From the IMG/VR virus record IMGVR_UViG_3300027906_000145, positions 1 to 24,720 of that record: 24,720 nt of DNA. One strand, written 5' to 3'. The DNA is from a virus. The position numbers and the translations under genes were made by a program. The notes under the pieces are model-generated. The model ran no database searches, was not told the origin of the DNA, and saw only the letters and a list, made by a program, of their open reading frames with translations. Positions 6,062 through 13,973 of the stretch are shown here, one piece after another (the first letter of the stretch is position 1; each line of letters begins with the position of its first letter).

Positions 6062-6621
6062 TTCACTTTTCCATAACCATAGTTTGCGTGTATGAACTTT
6101 ATGTTCGCTCTTTGAGCAGCCCAATGGTCTACATTCATGTCTCCTATGTAAACTGAATCAAATGGATCCGTATTACACATAGACATACAGTAGAGTAATT
6201 GGTCTGGCGCAGGTTTACCTCTTAGTCCTTGTTGAGGTGAACACACAAAATCGAATTTTGGCAAGTCTTTTATCATAGACTTAGTTCTATTTGCATGTTT
6301 AGAGGTAACAATCGCAATCTTATTACCATTCTCTTTTAATTTACTCAATGTTTCGATTACGCCAGGATATATAGTGATTAAATCTTGGTTGTCTAAAGAT
6401 GCACCACCATAAGTATCATATATTTCTTGATGATTGTCTTCTATACCGATTGCACTAAGAATATCTTCGAATGGTTTACCAACATGTTCAAAATAGTTTG
6501 TAAAACTTGGTTCTAAACTGTGTGTTATCTTGCATCTGTTCCAAGATGCCTCCATGTTCTTTTTAGAATCAATTAAAACGCCGTCTAAATCAAACATATA
6601 GAGTTTGGGGAGTTCGTTCAT
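6016..6621 (-). CDS. HAD-family phosphatase (Gph-like, subfamily I)
   Basis: A 201-residue haloacid dehalogenase hydrolase with all four motifs: DLDGVLIDS at 11-19 (nucleophile Asp11, acid Asp13), VTSK at 105-108, Lys136 in GKPAPD, and GDMNVD at 160-165. The helical insert between motifs I and II (about 20-85) is a type-I cap as in phosphoglycolate phosphatase, unlike KdsC, which is capless. It may still supply a dephosphorylated sugar to the neighbouring KdsB, but substrate cannot be read from sequence. Its start overlaps the stop of the gp4-like gene as ATGA, and its 3' end overlaps kdsB by 46 bases, so gp4-HAD-kdsB form a tightly coupled set. Confidence 0.85.
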   Translation of the reverse strand: MNELPKLYMFDLDGVLIDSKKNMEASWNRCKITHSLEPSFTNYFEHVGKPFEDILSAIGIEDNHQEIYDTYGGASLDNQDLITIYPGVIETLSKLKENGNKIAIVTSKHANRTKSMIKDLPKFDFVCSPQQGLRGKPAPDQLLYCMSMCNTDPFDSVYIGDMNVDHWAAQRANIKFIHANYGYGKVKCEVSVDQIEQVISL

Positions 6622-7058
6622 TTTTTGGGTACTAAATGTTCCTCTGTTAAAATTCTAAAACCTAGTTTTCTCTCACTACAGAACTCTTCTGCGGCTTTAA
6701 ATTTCGCTTGGTTTGTTATATAGGTTGTCACTTCGTTGATATATCTCTTGGTTCTTCTTTTGGGTTCTTTTGGTGGTGAAAGATACTTCTTAGGTTTAAC
6801 TTCTATGATTTCACGAACAATCTTAGAGTTTTTGTCTTTGTATTTTATGTAAAAATCTGGAAAATATCTATGCACTCGTTTATCTATTGGTGATTTGTAA
6901 GGTATTATAACTTCTTCGCTGCCCCATTCAAGTATATTTGCGTTATTATCGCAATAAACCATGAATCTTCTTTCCCAAAGTGACCGATAATAGATTCTAG
7001 TAGGGTCACCTTTATATTTTTTATAGTTCTTTGGTTTGAACCTTCCACTGTATGACAT
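6618..7058 (-). CDS. gp4: Head completion protein gp4-like, PD-(D/E)xK/TnsA-type nuclease fold
   Basis: A 146-residue basic protein, close to T4 gp4 (about 150). The nuclease-like core is visible: YYRSLWERRFM with Glu29, FPDFYIKY with Pro67-Asp68, and IIEVKPK with Glu86 and Lys88, the order of a TnsA-type PD-(D/E)xK fold. In T4 gp4 finishes the packaged head before tail joining. It is first in the leftward block, preceded by a TATAAATA octamer whose expected transcript start leaves about 30 bases of leader. The leader is AT-rich and shows no Shine-Dalgarno. It ends with an ATGA overlap into the HAD gene. Assignment is by motif and neighbourhood and is fairly sure. Confidence 0.8.
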   Translation of the reverse strand: MSYSGRFKPKNYKKYKGDPTRIYYRSLWERRFMVYCDNNANILEWGSEEVIIPYKSPIDKRVHRYFPDFYIKYKDKNSKIVREIIEVKPKKYLSPPKEPKRRTKRYINEVTTYITNQAKFKAAEEFCSERKLGFRILTEEHLVPKK

Positions 7059-7063
7059 AAATA
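7056..7063 (+). promoter_or_regulatory. Late promoter CATAAATA for the rightward baseplate block
   Basis: CATAAATA at 7056-7063 is one base off the T4 late consensus. Expected transcript start is near 7069, giving a leader of about 32 bases to the gp48 ATG at 7101. The first three bases are the reverse complement of the gp4 start codon. Confidence 0.5.
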
Positions 7064-7093
7064 ACTATATTATAAAAGATTAACTTATAGGCT

Positions 7094-7101
7094 TATTTAT
7101 A
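7094..7101 (-). promoter_or_regulatory. Late promoter TATAAATA for the leftward block
   Basis: Exact TATAAATA on the minus strand (7101 to 7094), expected start near 7088 and a leader of about 30 bases to the gp4 ATG at 7058. It overlaps the first base of the gp48 start codon on the other strand. T4-type phages use this octamer with the gp55 sigma factor and no -35 box. Confidence 0.6.
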
Positions 7102-8276
7102 TGGCATTCATAGACAAACTTCTAAACAAATTCAATAAGGCAAAACAGGCCATCAATAGTTTAAAGGGCATACAAAGTAAAATACAGTCAATTAACTACA
7201 CCACTGCTATAGATGCTTTGGGTGAAGAAAAGAAAGCTGCTGAAGATATGTTGGACGCTAGAAGGAAGAGCTTAAAGGAATCAATTGGTTCAACTAATCA
7301 AGCAGGTAATTATACGAAGAAAGCGCCAGAAGTTGAGGGTGCTGATTTAGTATATCCAACATATGACAAATTAGCTAATTACCTTGTATTTAAGAGTAGA
7401 GCAAGAAGACAAAGAGGTGCTACAAAACATCCTGTTCATACAAACAGACAAGTAGCACTATATGTTCCTGATGCACTCATATCACAAGCATCTGTAACCT
7501 ATCAAGCAGATGGAGTGAACGCAATATCTAGAGCTCTAAATGAAGTTGTTGAGGGTTTTAAAAAGGGTGACGGTATTAAAGCGGGTATGACACAAATAAA
7601 CAAAATGTCAACTAAGTTCATGCAACAAGCCTTGAACACAATGACAGGCGGATTGACAAACCTGAAACAGGGTCGTGCTGTTAATCCAATGCAAGAACAA
7701 ATGCTACAAGGTATTCCTTTTAGGTCATGGGACTTTACCTTTGACTTTTGGCCCAAATCAGTTGATGAAGCAACTAATGTAAAAGAGATTATTTATGTTT
7801 TTAGGTCTTCAATGTTACCAGATGCATATTCAGAATTAATGTCAGTCACAAATGAAGATGGAGAAATTACTATGGTTCATACTGATGATGTAAAGAAAGA
7901 AGACTCAAAAGGCTCAGATAAAGCGGAAGTAAACGCAAGTTATTTTAACTATCCAAATGTATTTGAAATCTGGTTTGAAGGTAATTTAGGAAGCAATATA
8001 GATGGTTTCTTACCTTGTGTATGCACAAACGCACAAGTAGACTATACAGGTGGTCAGAAGTTCTCAACATTTGCAGATGGTATGCCAGTTCATATTCAAT
8101 TAACATTAAACTTCTTAGAGATTAAGACTATGACTCTTGGAAACTACGAAGCAATCAGACGAGGTGGATCCGGCGAACTACAAGACATGTCTCTGGTTGA
8201 TAGACAGAGTCAGCAGGCAGAGAAAGACTACTTAAAGTCACTGCCGCCGCCACCACCTAAAGGATCCGGAGACTAA
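7101..8276 (+). CDS. gp48: Baseplate tail tube cap, gp48-like
   Basis: A 391-residue protein (T4 gp48 is about 364). The N-terminus (1-70) is an amphipathic Lys-rich helix; the middle (about 115-240) has VALYVPDALISQASVTYQAD and IPFRSWDFTFDFWPKSVDEA; the C-terminal part has FNYPNVFEIWFEG and CVCTNAQVDYTGGQKFSTFADGMP, the tube-type beta strands I associate with gp48. It ends with a Pro5 run. gp48 sits on the hub/gp54 ring as the platform for the tail tube. It is first in the rightward block, with a weak TAGG Shine-Dalgarno and a late promoter upstream. It is followed 2 bases later by gp53. gp48 versus gp54 is judged from order (48-53-27-5) and feel of the strands. Confidence 0.75.
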   Translation: MAFIDKLLNKFNKAKQAINSLKGIQSKIQSINYTTAIDALGEEKKAAEDMLDARRKSLKESIGSTNQAGNYTKKAPEVEGADLVYPTYDKLANYLVFKSRARRQRGATKHPVHTNRQVALYVPDALISQASVTYQADGVNAISRALNEVVEGFKKGDGIKAGMTQINKMSTKFMQQALNTMTGGLTNLKQGRAVNPMQEQMLQGIPFRSWDFTFDFWPKSVDEATNVKEIIYVFRSSMLPDAYSELMSVTNEDGEITMVHTDDVKKEDSKGSDKAEVNASYFNYPNVFEIWFEGNLGSNIDGFLPCVCTNAQVDYTGGQKFSTFADGMPVHIQLTLNFLEIKTMTLGNYEAIRRGGSGELQDMSLVDRQSQQAEKDYLKSLPPPPPKGSGD

Positions 8277-8278
8277 CA

Positions 8279-8995
8279 ATGGCAGATAAATTTTTCACTA
8301 ACTTTCCAGAAATACAATATCAATTATCAGATGGTAAGATTGTTTATATAAAAGACTTCTTTCGTAAATCTAAAATAGAACAAGAAGCTTTAAACTCCAT
8401 TGTTGAGTATAACTTGTATACTATACCAGATGGTGATAGACCAGATATCACTGCAACAAAAATATATGGTAATCCAGATTTACATTGGACATTCTTTTTA
8501 GTCAATGATATAGAAAACTATTATGATTGGCATAAAGACCAACAGACATTCGAGAGATACATAGAGAAAAAATATCCAGGACAATATGCAATCGCAAGTT
8601 CTTCAACAGACATTGTTGCATCAGGCACAACTAATAATAAGTTCTTACTTGGAGAAAAAGTCACAAGTGTATCATCAGAGGGAAGAGTTATAGAAGTTTG
8701 TCCAGAACACAATAGAATTGCAATTGAAGGCGGAAACTTTGTTGCATCTGAAGCTATAACAGGCAAGGTCTCCACAAAATCATTTACACCTACATCAGTT
8801 ATAAATCATAAAGATGGTATTTCACATTATAAGAATGGAGATTTAAGAAGAAATCAGGCATCATCAGGTTACACATCAGTAAGTTTATATGATGATGAAT
8901 TTGAAAAAAACGAGGCCAAGAGAAGAATTAAAATCATTTCACCTAATATCATTCACAATATAGTGAGAAGATTTGAAAAAGTAATGAAATCATGA
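8279..8995 (+). CDS. gp53: Baseplate wedge protein gp53
   Basis: A 238-residue protein (T4 gp53 is 196). The family pattern is clear at residues 1-100: FFTNFPEIQY, IKDFFRKSKI, then KIYGNPDLHWTFFLVNDIEN and YYDWHKDQQTFERYIEKKYP. The conserved C-terminal helix is near 215-236. An extra beta module of about 45 residues (about 123-166, LLGEKVT...SEGRVIEV...EAITGKV) lies between these parts and resembles modules in gp7 and the DUF4815-type protein of this window, which explains the greater length. gp53 clamps the wedge around the hub. The Shine-Dalgarno GGAG lies inside the end of gp48, 8 bases from the ATG, and the 3' end overlaps gp27 as ATGA. Confidence 0.85.
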   Translation: MADKFFTNFPEIQYQLSDGKIVYIKDFFRKSKIEQEALNSIVEYNLYTIPDGDRPDITATKIYGNPDLHWTFFLVNDIENYYDWHKDQQTFERYIEKKYPGQYAIASSSTDIVASGTTNNKFLLGEKVTSVSSEGRVIEVCPEHNRIAIEGGNFVASEAITGKVSTKSFTPTSVINHKDGISHYKNGDLRRNQASSGYTSVSLYDDEFEKNEAKRRIKIISPNIIHNIVRRFEKVMKS

Positions 8996-10476
8996 CAGTT
9001 AATGTTCAACAAGGTGAACTTGTTGTTGATGCACTAACAATAGTTAATCCAGAAATGGAATCTGTTGATATCACCGCATTGACATCTAATATCACAATCT
9101 TTGAAGCGATAGATAAACCATTTTTATCTGGTCGTATAACCATTGTTGATGGACTTGACCTTCTAAAGAACTTTAAAATAGTCGGTCAAGAATCACTCAC
9201 AATCAAAATCAGACAAGCAGAAGGTAGAGGAGAATACTCTACACCAGATTTTTCTCTTGACAAAGTTTTTAGAGTTTATAGTGTGACCGATTTCCACAGA
9301 GTAAATCAGAATACTCAGACATATGTATTACATTTTATAGACCCTAAGTTCTTTACTTGTCAGAAGACAACAGTAAGTCAAACTCTTCGTGGTTCATACT
9401 CAGGTATGTTATTAAAAGTATTACAAGAACATGCTGGGTTTAAAAATCTACCTAAGGTTGGATACGATAAATGGGACGAATCAGAACCAGAATACAATCA
9501 GTTCATTATACCTAATTGGAACATAAATCGATTCATCAATTATGTTTGTAATAATGCAGAACTAAAAGGAAACAATACCTTTAAGAACAGTATGTTCTTT
9601 TATCAGACAATGAATGGTGAATTTAGATTTGATAGTTTTCAGAGTATGACAGCAAGAGAGTTTCCTCTGAGATTCTCTTATATGCCTAGAAACAATAAAG
9701 ATACAGAGGACCAGGATATTAATGCAGAAGAGTCTGGTTTAAATACTCAAATCTTAGGCCTAAAAGTTCCACAAAGATTTAATACAATAAAGGGTTTAAC
9801 AAGTGGTGCATATTCATCTAAAATGTTGACTTATGATCCTGTAAGAAAAGTTGAAGAAGAGAATGTGTATTCTATATCAAAAGTTTATGAAAGAGGAAAT
9901 GATGAGGGTCATGTATCTAAACACCCTATGATAAGAACATCAGATATGGAAACTACATATAAAGCAGATGAGGTAATATCATCACAAGAGAGTCCAGAGG
10001 TTGCTGAAGAGTTTATTGATTTAGCACCAGACGCTTCATATGATTCCAAAATAACTTATAAAGTTAATATGACTAATGCTTTCTCAGATGAAGAGAAGTT
10101 GATTGATGCATCGGAAGGTAAATCTATCACACAACAAAAGGGACAAGAATATAGAGATACAGGTCACTTAGAGAGAGCTGCAATGTTATCTTTATTTGAA
10201 CAAAGTCAAATTAGGGTTACAATACCATTTAGAAGTGACTTAACAGTCGGAACAATTATTCTTTTAGACATACCAACAGCTGAAAAGAAAACAGATTCTA
10301 CGCCTGGTGATGAGATGATGGATGGAAGATACTTAATAGGTAAAATGACATATCGTATCGCTCCACTAGAAGGTAAGGGAACAATAACTATGCAAGCCAT
10401 AAAAGAGAGTTATGGTGTAGACTTAAAAGAATATAATCCTAGAATGGGTGATACTGTTGGTCCGGAGGCACAATGA
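8992..10476 (+). CDS. gp27: Baseplate hub protein gp27-like
   Basis: A 494-residue protein (T4 gp27 is 391). The N-terminal beta-barrel is recognisable: DALTIVNPEMESVDITALTS followed by TIFEAIDKPFLSGRITIVDG and then LTIKIRQ and YVLHFIDPKFF. The region at about 130-210 (SGMLLKVLQEHAGFKNL, FIIPNWNINRFINYVCNNAE) and the C-terminal barrel complete a hub/VgrG-type pattern. Trimeric gp27 carries the gp5 spike and adapts three-fold to six-fold symmetry. A charged segment of about 100 residues near 300-395 looks like an added insertion. It overlaps gp53 by 4 bases and gp5 by 4 bases, with GGAGG for gp5 in its last codons, so the three are probably translated together. Confidence 0.8.
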   Translation: MTVNVQQGELVVDALTIVNPEMESVDITALTSNITIFEAIDKPFLSGRITIVDGLDLLKNFKIVGQESLTIKIRQAEGRGEYSTPDFSLDKVFRVYSVTDFHRVNQNTQTYVLHFIDPKFFTCQKTTVSQTLRGSYSGMLLKVLQEHAGFKNLPKVGYDKWDESEPEYNQFIIPNWNINRFINYVCNNAELKGNNTFKNSMFFYQTMNGEFRFDSFQSMTAREFPLRFSYMPRNNKDTEDQDINAEESGLNTQILGLKVPQRFNTIKGLTSGAYSSKMLTYDPVRKVEEENVYSISKVYERGNDEGHVSKHPMIRTSDMETTYKADEVISSQESPEVAEEFIDLAPDASYDSKITYKVNMTNAFSDEEKLIDASEGKSITQQKGQEYRDTGHLERAAMLSLFEQSQIRVTIPFRSDLTVGTIILLDIPTAEKKTDSTPGDEMMDGRYLIGKMTYRIAPLEGKGTITMQAIKESYGVDLKEYNPRMGDTVGPEAQ

Positions 10477-11627
10477 TTTATTGTTATGGCATAGTAGAAG
10501 ATAGAAACGATCCATTAAAGATTGGTCGTGTTAGAGTTCGTGTTCACGGTTATCATTCAGATGATAAAGGTAAGATAGCAACACCAGATTTACCTTGGTC
10601 GCATGTTGTTATGCCGGTGACGACAGCAGGTCTTGGTGGTTTTGGTAATCAACACTCTTTAGTAGAAGGCACAACAGTATTTGGTTTCTTTAGAGATGAT
10701 GATATGCAAGAGTTTGTTGTCTTAGGTGTTCAACAAGGTATATCACAAAAAGGTTATTTCGAAACTATTACAGATGAACTTTTAGAGAGAAGTGTCGATA
10801 AAGGTTTTAATGATCCAAGAAGAAAAACACAAGCAGATTATTCAGGCACAAGTGATGGTTTAAATCCACCAAGTGCGCCTTCAAGACCAAATGAACTTAC
10901 TGCATCATTAGATACAGCGCCTCAGGTAATTAAAGATACTGGTATAACATATGGTGGCGCAGGTTCAAAGAAAGAAGAATATACAGAAGATGATAAAGAA
11001 TTACCATACTATCCTAAAGCAACAGATGCATCTGATTTATATATTCCTGCTGATGGAGATGCAACATACACCTCAAGAGATTTAAGTAAATTTTTTACAA
11101 AAGATGATGAGGGCAACAAGTATAAGACTACTATAAGTTATCTTGAACCTGCTAGCAGCAATCCGCTCATGAGCGATTATTCACCCGCTGTTAGAAAAGA
11201 TAAAGAAGTTGATGGTGCAAAATCAAACGCAACACCAATGTATCCTTATAACAAGGCATTGTATACTGAGTCTGGTCACATAGTAGAACTAGATGACACT
11301 AGAGGCAATGAAAGAATATCAGTAGAACATAGAAGTGGAACTTTCTATGAGATAGATGCAGAAGGTAATCAGATTCATAGAGTAGTTAATGACAACTATA
11401 CAGTTATATGTAAAGACAATGAAGTATATGTTGGTGGAAAGGTTAATGTTAGAGTATTGGGTGATGCAAAGATACATGCAACAGGAAAGGTAGACATTAA
11501 AGGATACAACGATGGTAAGATTGATGTATCTGGTAAACTAGAACTACTTGCAGGTGACGATATCGAAATCAAGTCTGGTAAGATAATTAAGTTAAGCGCT
11601 CAAGAAGTTAAGAATAACATCGGTTAA
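10473..11627 (+). CDS. gp5: Central spike protein gp5-like, without lysozyme domain
   Basis: A 384-residue protein (T4 gp5 is 575). Residues 1-92 are the OB-fold (YGIVEDRNDPLKIGRVRVRV, then PWSHVVMP, GTTVFGFFRDDDMQEFVVLG); 93-260 are a polar, low-complexity linker rich in Asp, Ser, Pro and Lys; 266-384 form the triple beta-helix, starting SGHIVELDDTRGNERISVEH and continuing as short Gly/Val/Asp strands of the needle. The lysozyme domain that T4 carries between OB-fold and needle is absent: I find no T4-lysozyme-like Glu/Asp/Thr catalytic arrangement in the linker. It should bind gp27 and pierce the outer membrane without digesting murein itself. GGAGG lies 5 bases upstream of the ATG. Confidence 0.85.
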   Translation: MIYCYGIVEDRNDPLKIGRVRVRVHGYHSDDKGKIATPDLPWSHVVMPVTTAGLGGFGNQHSLVEGTTVFGFFRDDDMQEFVVLGVQQGISQKGYFETITDELLERSVDKGFNDPRRKTQADYSGTSDGLNPPSAPSRPNELTASLDTAPQVIKDTGITYGGAGSKKEEYTEDDKELPYYPKATDASDLYIPADGDATYTSRDLSKFFTKDDEGNKYKTTISYLEPASSNPLMSDYSPAVRKDKEVDGAKSNATPMYPYNKALYTESGHIVELDDTRGNERISVEHRSGTFYEIDAEGNQIHRVVNDNYTVICKDNEVYVGGKVNVRVLGDAKIHATGKVDIKGYNDGKIDVSGKLELLAGDDIEIKSGKIIKLSAQEVKNNIG

Positions 11628-11641
11628 GGAATTATTTAATT

Positions 11642-13522
11642 ATGGGAACAATGACACTTCAATTGGTTGATGCAGAAACCAACAAACTTAAAGACAGTGA
11701 AGTCGAACCTCTAAACGAAAGTATTGCAGATAAGTTCCCTTGTCCTGAGGGAGATATATTCTCATTACCAACAATTGCAGACATCACAAATGCGTTCAAT
11801 GAAATAGCACAGCTGCCTGGTAAACTTGATGCTAAACTCCTAGAGATGAAAGCAGAAAGGGAAAAGGAGATTGCTGAATTACAAGAGAAATTAAAAAATC
11901 CAGATTTAACAAAAGAAGAAATAGCTGCGATTGAGGAACAAATTAAAGAGAAGGAATCTTACATTACAGAAGTGTTGGGTGAAGTAGAAGACGAGATTCT
12001 TGGAACAATAGAAGAGATTACAAAATTTGTAGAGAGTCTTGCTGATATTTTAGACCCATATTGGACAAAAGGTCAAACTCGTAATTGGCAAAAAGAAGCG
12101 AGAGATGCATTTGAAGAGTTATTAGCAGAATTTCACACATTTATTCCAACAAAGATTGCAGAGTTTGTTTCTAAATTAGTTCCTTTTGATTTTAATATAA
12201 ATGTTTTGGGTCTACAGATTAATATTTTAAAATTAGTTACCTCTCCTTCTTATGGAAAAGAACTACAAGACCAGATTGCAGGTAAGAATTTTGTCACTCA
12301 GATAATTGCTAAGAAGAAAGAACTCGTTGAACTAACAGAAAAACAAAAGAATCCTGATTTAACATTAGATGAACATGCAGATTTACAAGACCAGATTGAT
12401 AAACTAAGAGAAGAGATTGATTTATTAGAACAGGCCAGAGAGAAGTGGGTTGATACATTCTTTAATCTCATTCCAGAAGAGTTTAGACAATTTGATGGTG
12501 AATTTGGAGTTGTGGATCCAGAAGCAAAGGCAAAATTGGCTTGGAAATGGATAAAAACTGAAATAAAGAGTTGGATTCAGAACGCACATATGAAAGCATT
12601 TGATGCTTTAATAGGTATCTTCAATAAGATTTGGAAATTGTTAGGTTTACCAAGTCTTCCCTTTAGTGAGTTGCTTGATATTATGAACATGGACATAGGT
12701 GCATTGATAGAGGCGCAGATTGCTAACCTCAAAGAGAAGTTTAAACAAACAAAAGCCGGACAACTAGTTGAAATCAACGCAATAAAAAAGGAAATAGAAA
12801 CAGTTAAAGAAAAGATGGCTGCCGATGATATTGATATGGACGAACATATCAAATTATCAGAAAAATTAGATGAGTTAGAAGAACAGAAAAGAGAACTCGA
12901 AAAGGAATTACTAAAAGAGGTTGATGCATTTCACCAAGCAGTTAAAGATTCTTTATCAGAACTGAGTATCTTTGGTTTTGATATCTTAAAAATCATAGGT
13001 GGTGAGATAGAGTCAACTGCAAAGTCATTAGAAGAAGACATTGCTGGTATTTGTATAGCGCTAGAAGATTTTAAGATGAATTGGCACAAGAAGATTCTAT
13101 TTTCTTGGGTAAAGATAGTTAAGAAGTTCTTTAGTGCTATAGGATTGGGCTCAATATTTGAGTTTATGTTCTTAACATGGTGTGACTTCTTAAAGATAAT
13201 TGGTATGCCTATGGGAATTAATATCAGTTTACCTGCAATTACAGGTGTCATCGCCACTGTTGTATCAGCAACCGAGAGTGATGGCGGCTCAAAATTAGAT
13301 AAAGGAAGCGATGAGGGTATAGCATTTGCAAAAGCAGATGGTGAAGAAACAGAATATTCTGTTAGTAGTGGAACAGGAACAGTTCACGCATTTGTGACCG
13401 TGGGAACAACCGTCACTGAGTATGAACACGGAAGTGGAGTGACAATTTCGGGTAATACGGTAACATTTGATACAGCACCGATAGAAGGAGCGTCTGTTTC
13501 TATAATTAAGATAGCAGCATAG
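11642..13522 (+). CDS. Triplicated coiled-coil/hydrophobic virion protein between gp5 and gp25
   Basis: A 626-residue, mostly helical protein. Three helical hairpins rich in Glu/Lys occur at about 72-108, 223-262 and 380-425, the first two sharing KNPDLT (85-90 and 236-241) and the third a diverged MAADDIDMDEH. Each is followed by about 110 residues of Trp/Phe/Leu-rich amphipathic helix, e.g. LVPFDFNINVLGLQINILKL and WKLLGLPSLPFSELLDIM. Residues 485-545 are very hydrophobic. The last 55 residues (572-626) are a small beta domain of a kind seen at ends of phage fibre proteins. The N-terminus has CPEGDIFSLP and a LPGKL segment. Function unrecognised; a tape-measure/hub role like T4 gp29 (590 aa, otherwise missing here) or a membrane-acting tail protein is inference. 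Shine-Dalgarno AAGGA, 10 bases upstream. Confidence 0.8.
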   Translation: MGTMTLQLVDAETNKLKDSEVEPLNESIADKFPCPEGDIFSLPTIADITNAFNEIAQLPGKLDAKLLEMKAEREKEIAELQEKLKNPDLTKEEIAAIEEQIKEKESYITEVLGEVEDEILGTIEEITKFVESLADILDPYWTKGQTRNWQKEARDAFEELLAEFHTFIPTKIAEFVSKLVPFDFNINVLGLQINILKLVTSPSYGKELQDQIAGKNFVTQIIAKKKELVELTEKQKNPDLTLDEHADLQDQIDKLREEIDLLEQAREKWVDTFFNLIPEEFRQFDGEFGVVDPEAKAKLAWKWIKTEIKSWIQNAHMKAFDALIGIFNKIWKLLGLPSLPFSELLDIMNMDIGALIEAQIANLKEKFKQTKAGQLVEINAIKKEIETVKEKMAADDIDMDEHIKLSEKLDELEEQKRELEKELLKEVDAFHQAVKDSLSELSIFGFDILKIIGGEIESTAKSLEEDIAGICIALEDFKMNWHKKILFSWVKIVKKFFSAIGLGSIFEFMFLTWCDFLKIIGMPMGINISLPAITGVIATVVSATESDGGSKLDKGSDEGIAFAKADGEETEYSVSSGTGTVHAFVTVGTTVTEYEHGSGVTISGNTVTFDTAPIEGASVSIIKIAA

Positions 13523-13534
13523 CTGAAAGAGAAG

Positions 13535-13542
13535 TATAAATA
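13535..13542 (+). promoter_or_regulatory. Late promoter TATAAATA before gp25
   Basis: Exact TATAAATA in the 25-base gap before gp25. Only 5 bases separate it from the ATG at 13548, so T4 spacing places the transcript start on the A of the start codon. A weak GAGAAG lies just before the octamer. Confidence 0.5.
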
Positions 13543-13547
13543 GATAT

Positions 13548-13973
13548 ATGGCAACAAGAGATTACAACAAAACAAACACCAAACTCACTGCAACTAAGGA
13601 GTCATATTCAGACTTGGACATTCTTTTCACAACACATCCAGTATCAAAAGATGTGACTACAAAGAAAGATGCAGATGCAGTAAAAAGGTCAGTGAGAAAT
13701 ATCCTACTTACGAATGATTATGAAAGACCATTTAAACCTAACTTTGGTGCCAATCTTAGGGGTAAGTTATTTGACCTTCAAGGAATTGGAGCTAAAAGAA
13801 AAATAGCAGGTAACATAAGAGAAGCCTTGTATGCACTTGAACCTAGAATAAGAAATGTTCGAGTTGCGCTTGGAGAAAACAACAGAAATAATGTAGATGT
13901 CTTAGTCACTTATGAAATCATAAATGGTTTAGGAAGAGATTCCGTAGACTTTACAGTAAAAAGGGTACGATAA
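13548..13973 (+). CDS. gp25: Baseplate wedge / sheath initiator gp25
   Basis: A 141-residue protein (T4 gp25 is 132), the typical single-domain sheath-initiator fold. Key marks are DLDILFTTHPVSKDV (22-36), VKRSVRNILLTN, RPFKPNFGANL (60-70) and the family's conserved EPR motif (98-100) in ALEPRIRNVRV. gp25 joins the gp6/gp7/gp53 wedge core and templates sheath assembly. Its stop overlaps the gp6 start as TAATG with AAGGG upstream. The nearest Shine-Dalgarno candidate for gp25 itself is about 13 bases away, beyond the promoter octamer. Confidence 0.92.
   Translation: MATRDYNKTNTKLTATKESYSDLDILFTTHPVSKDVTTKKDADAVKRSVRNILLTNDYERPFKPNFGANLRGKLFDLQGIGAKRKIAGNIREALYALEPRIRNVRVALGENNRNNVDVLVTYEIINGLGRDSVDFTVKRVR

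Noticed and set aside
7790-7797. CATAAATA on the minus strand inside gp48
   Set aside because: Antisense to the gene with no minus-strand ORF to serve nearby; expected by chance in AT-rich DNA.
10750-11250. Possible lysozyme remnant in the gp5 linker
   Set aside because: The linker is polar and low in hydrophobic residues, with no Glu/Asp/Thr catalytic pattern of T4 lysozyme.
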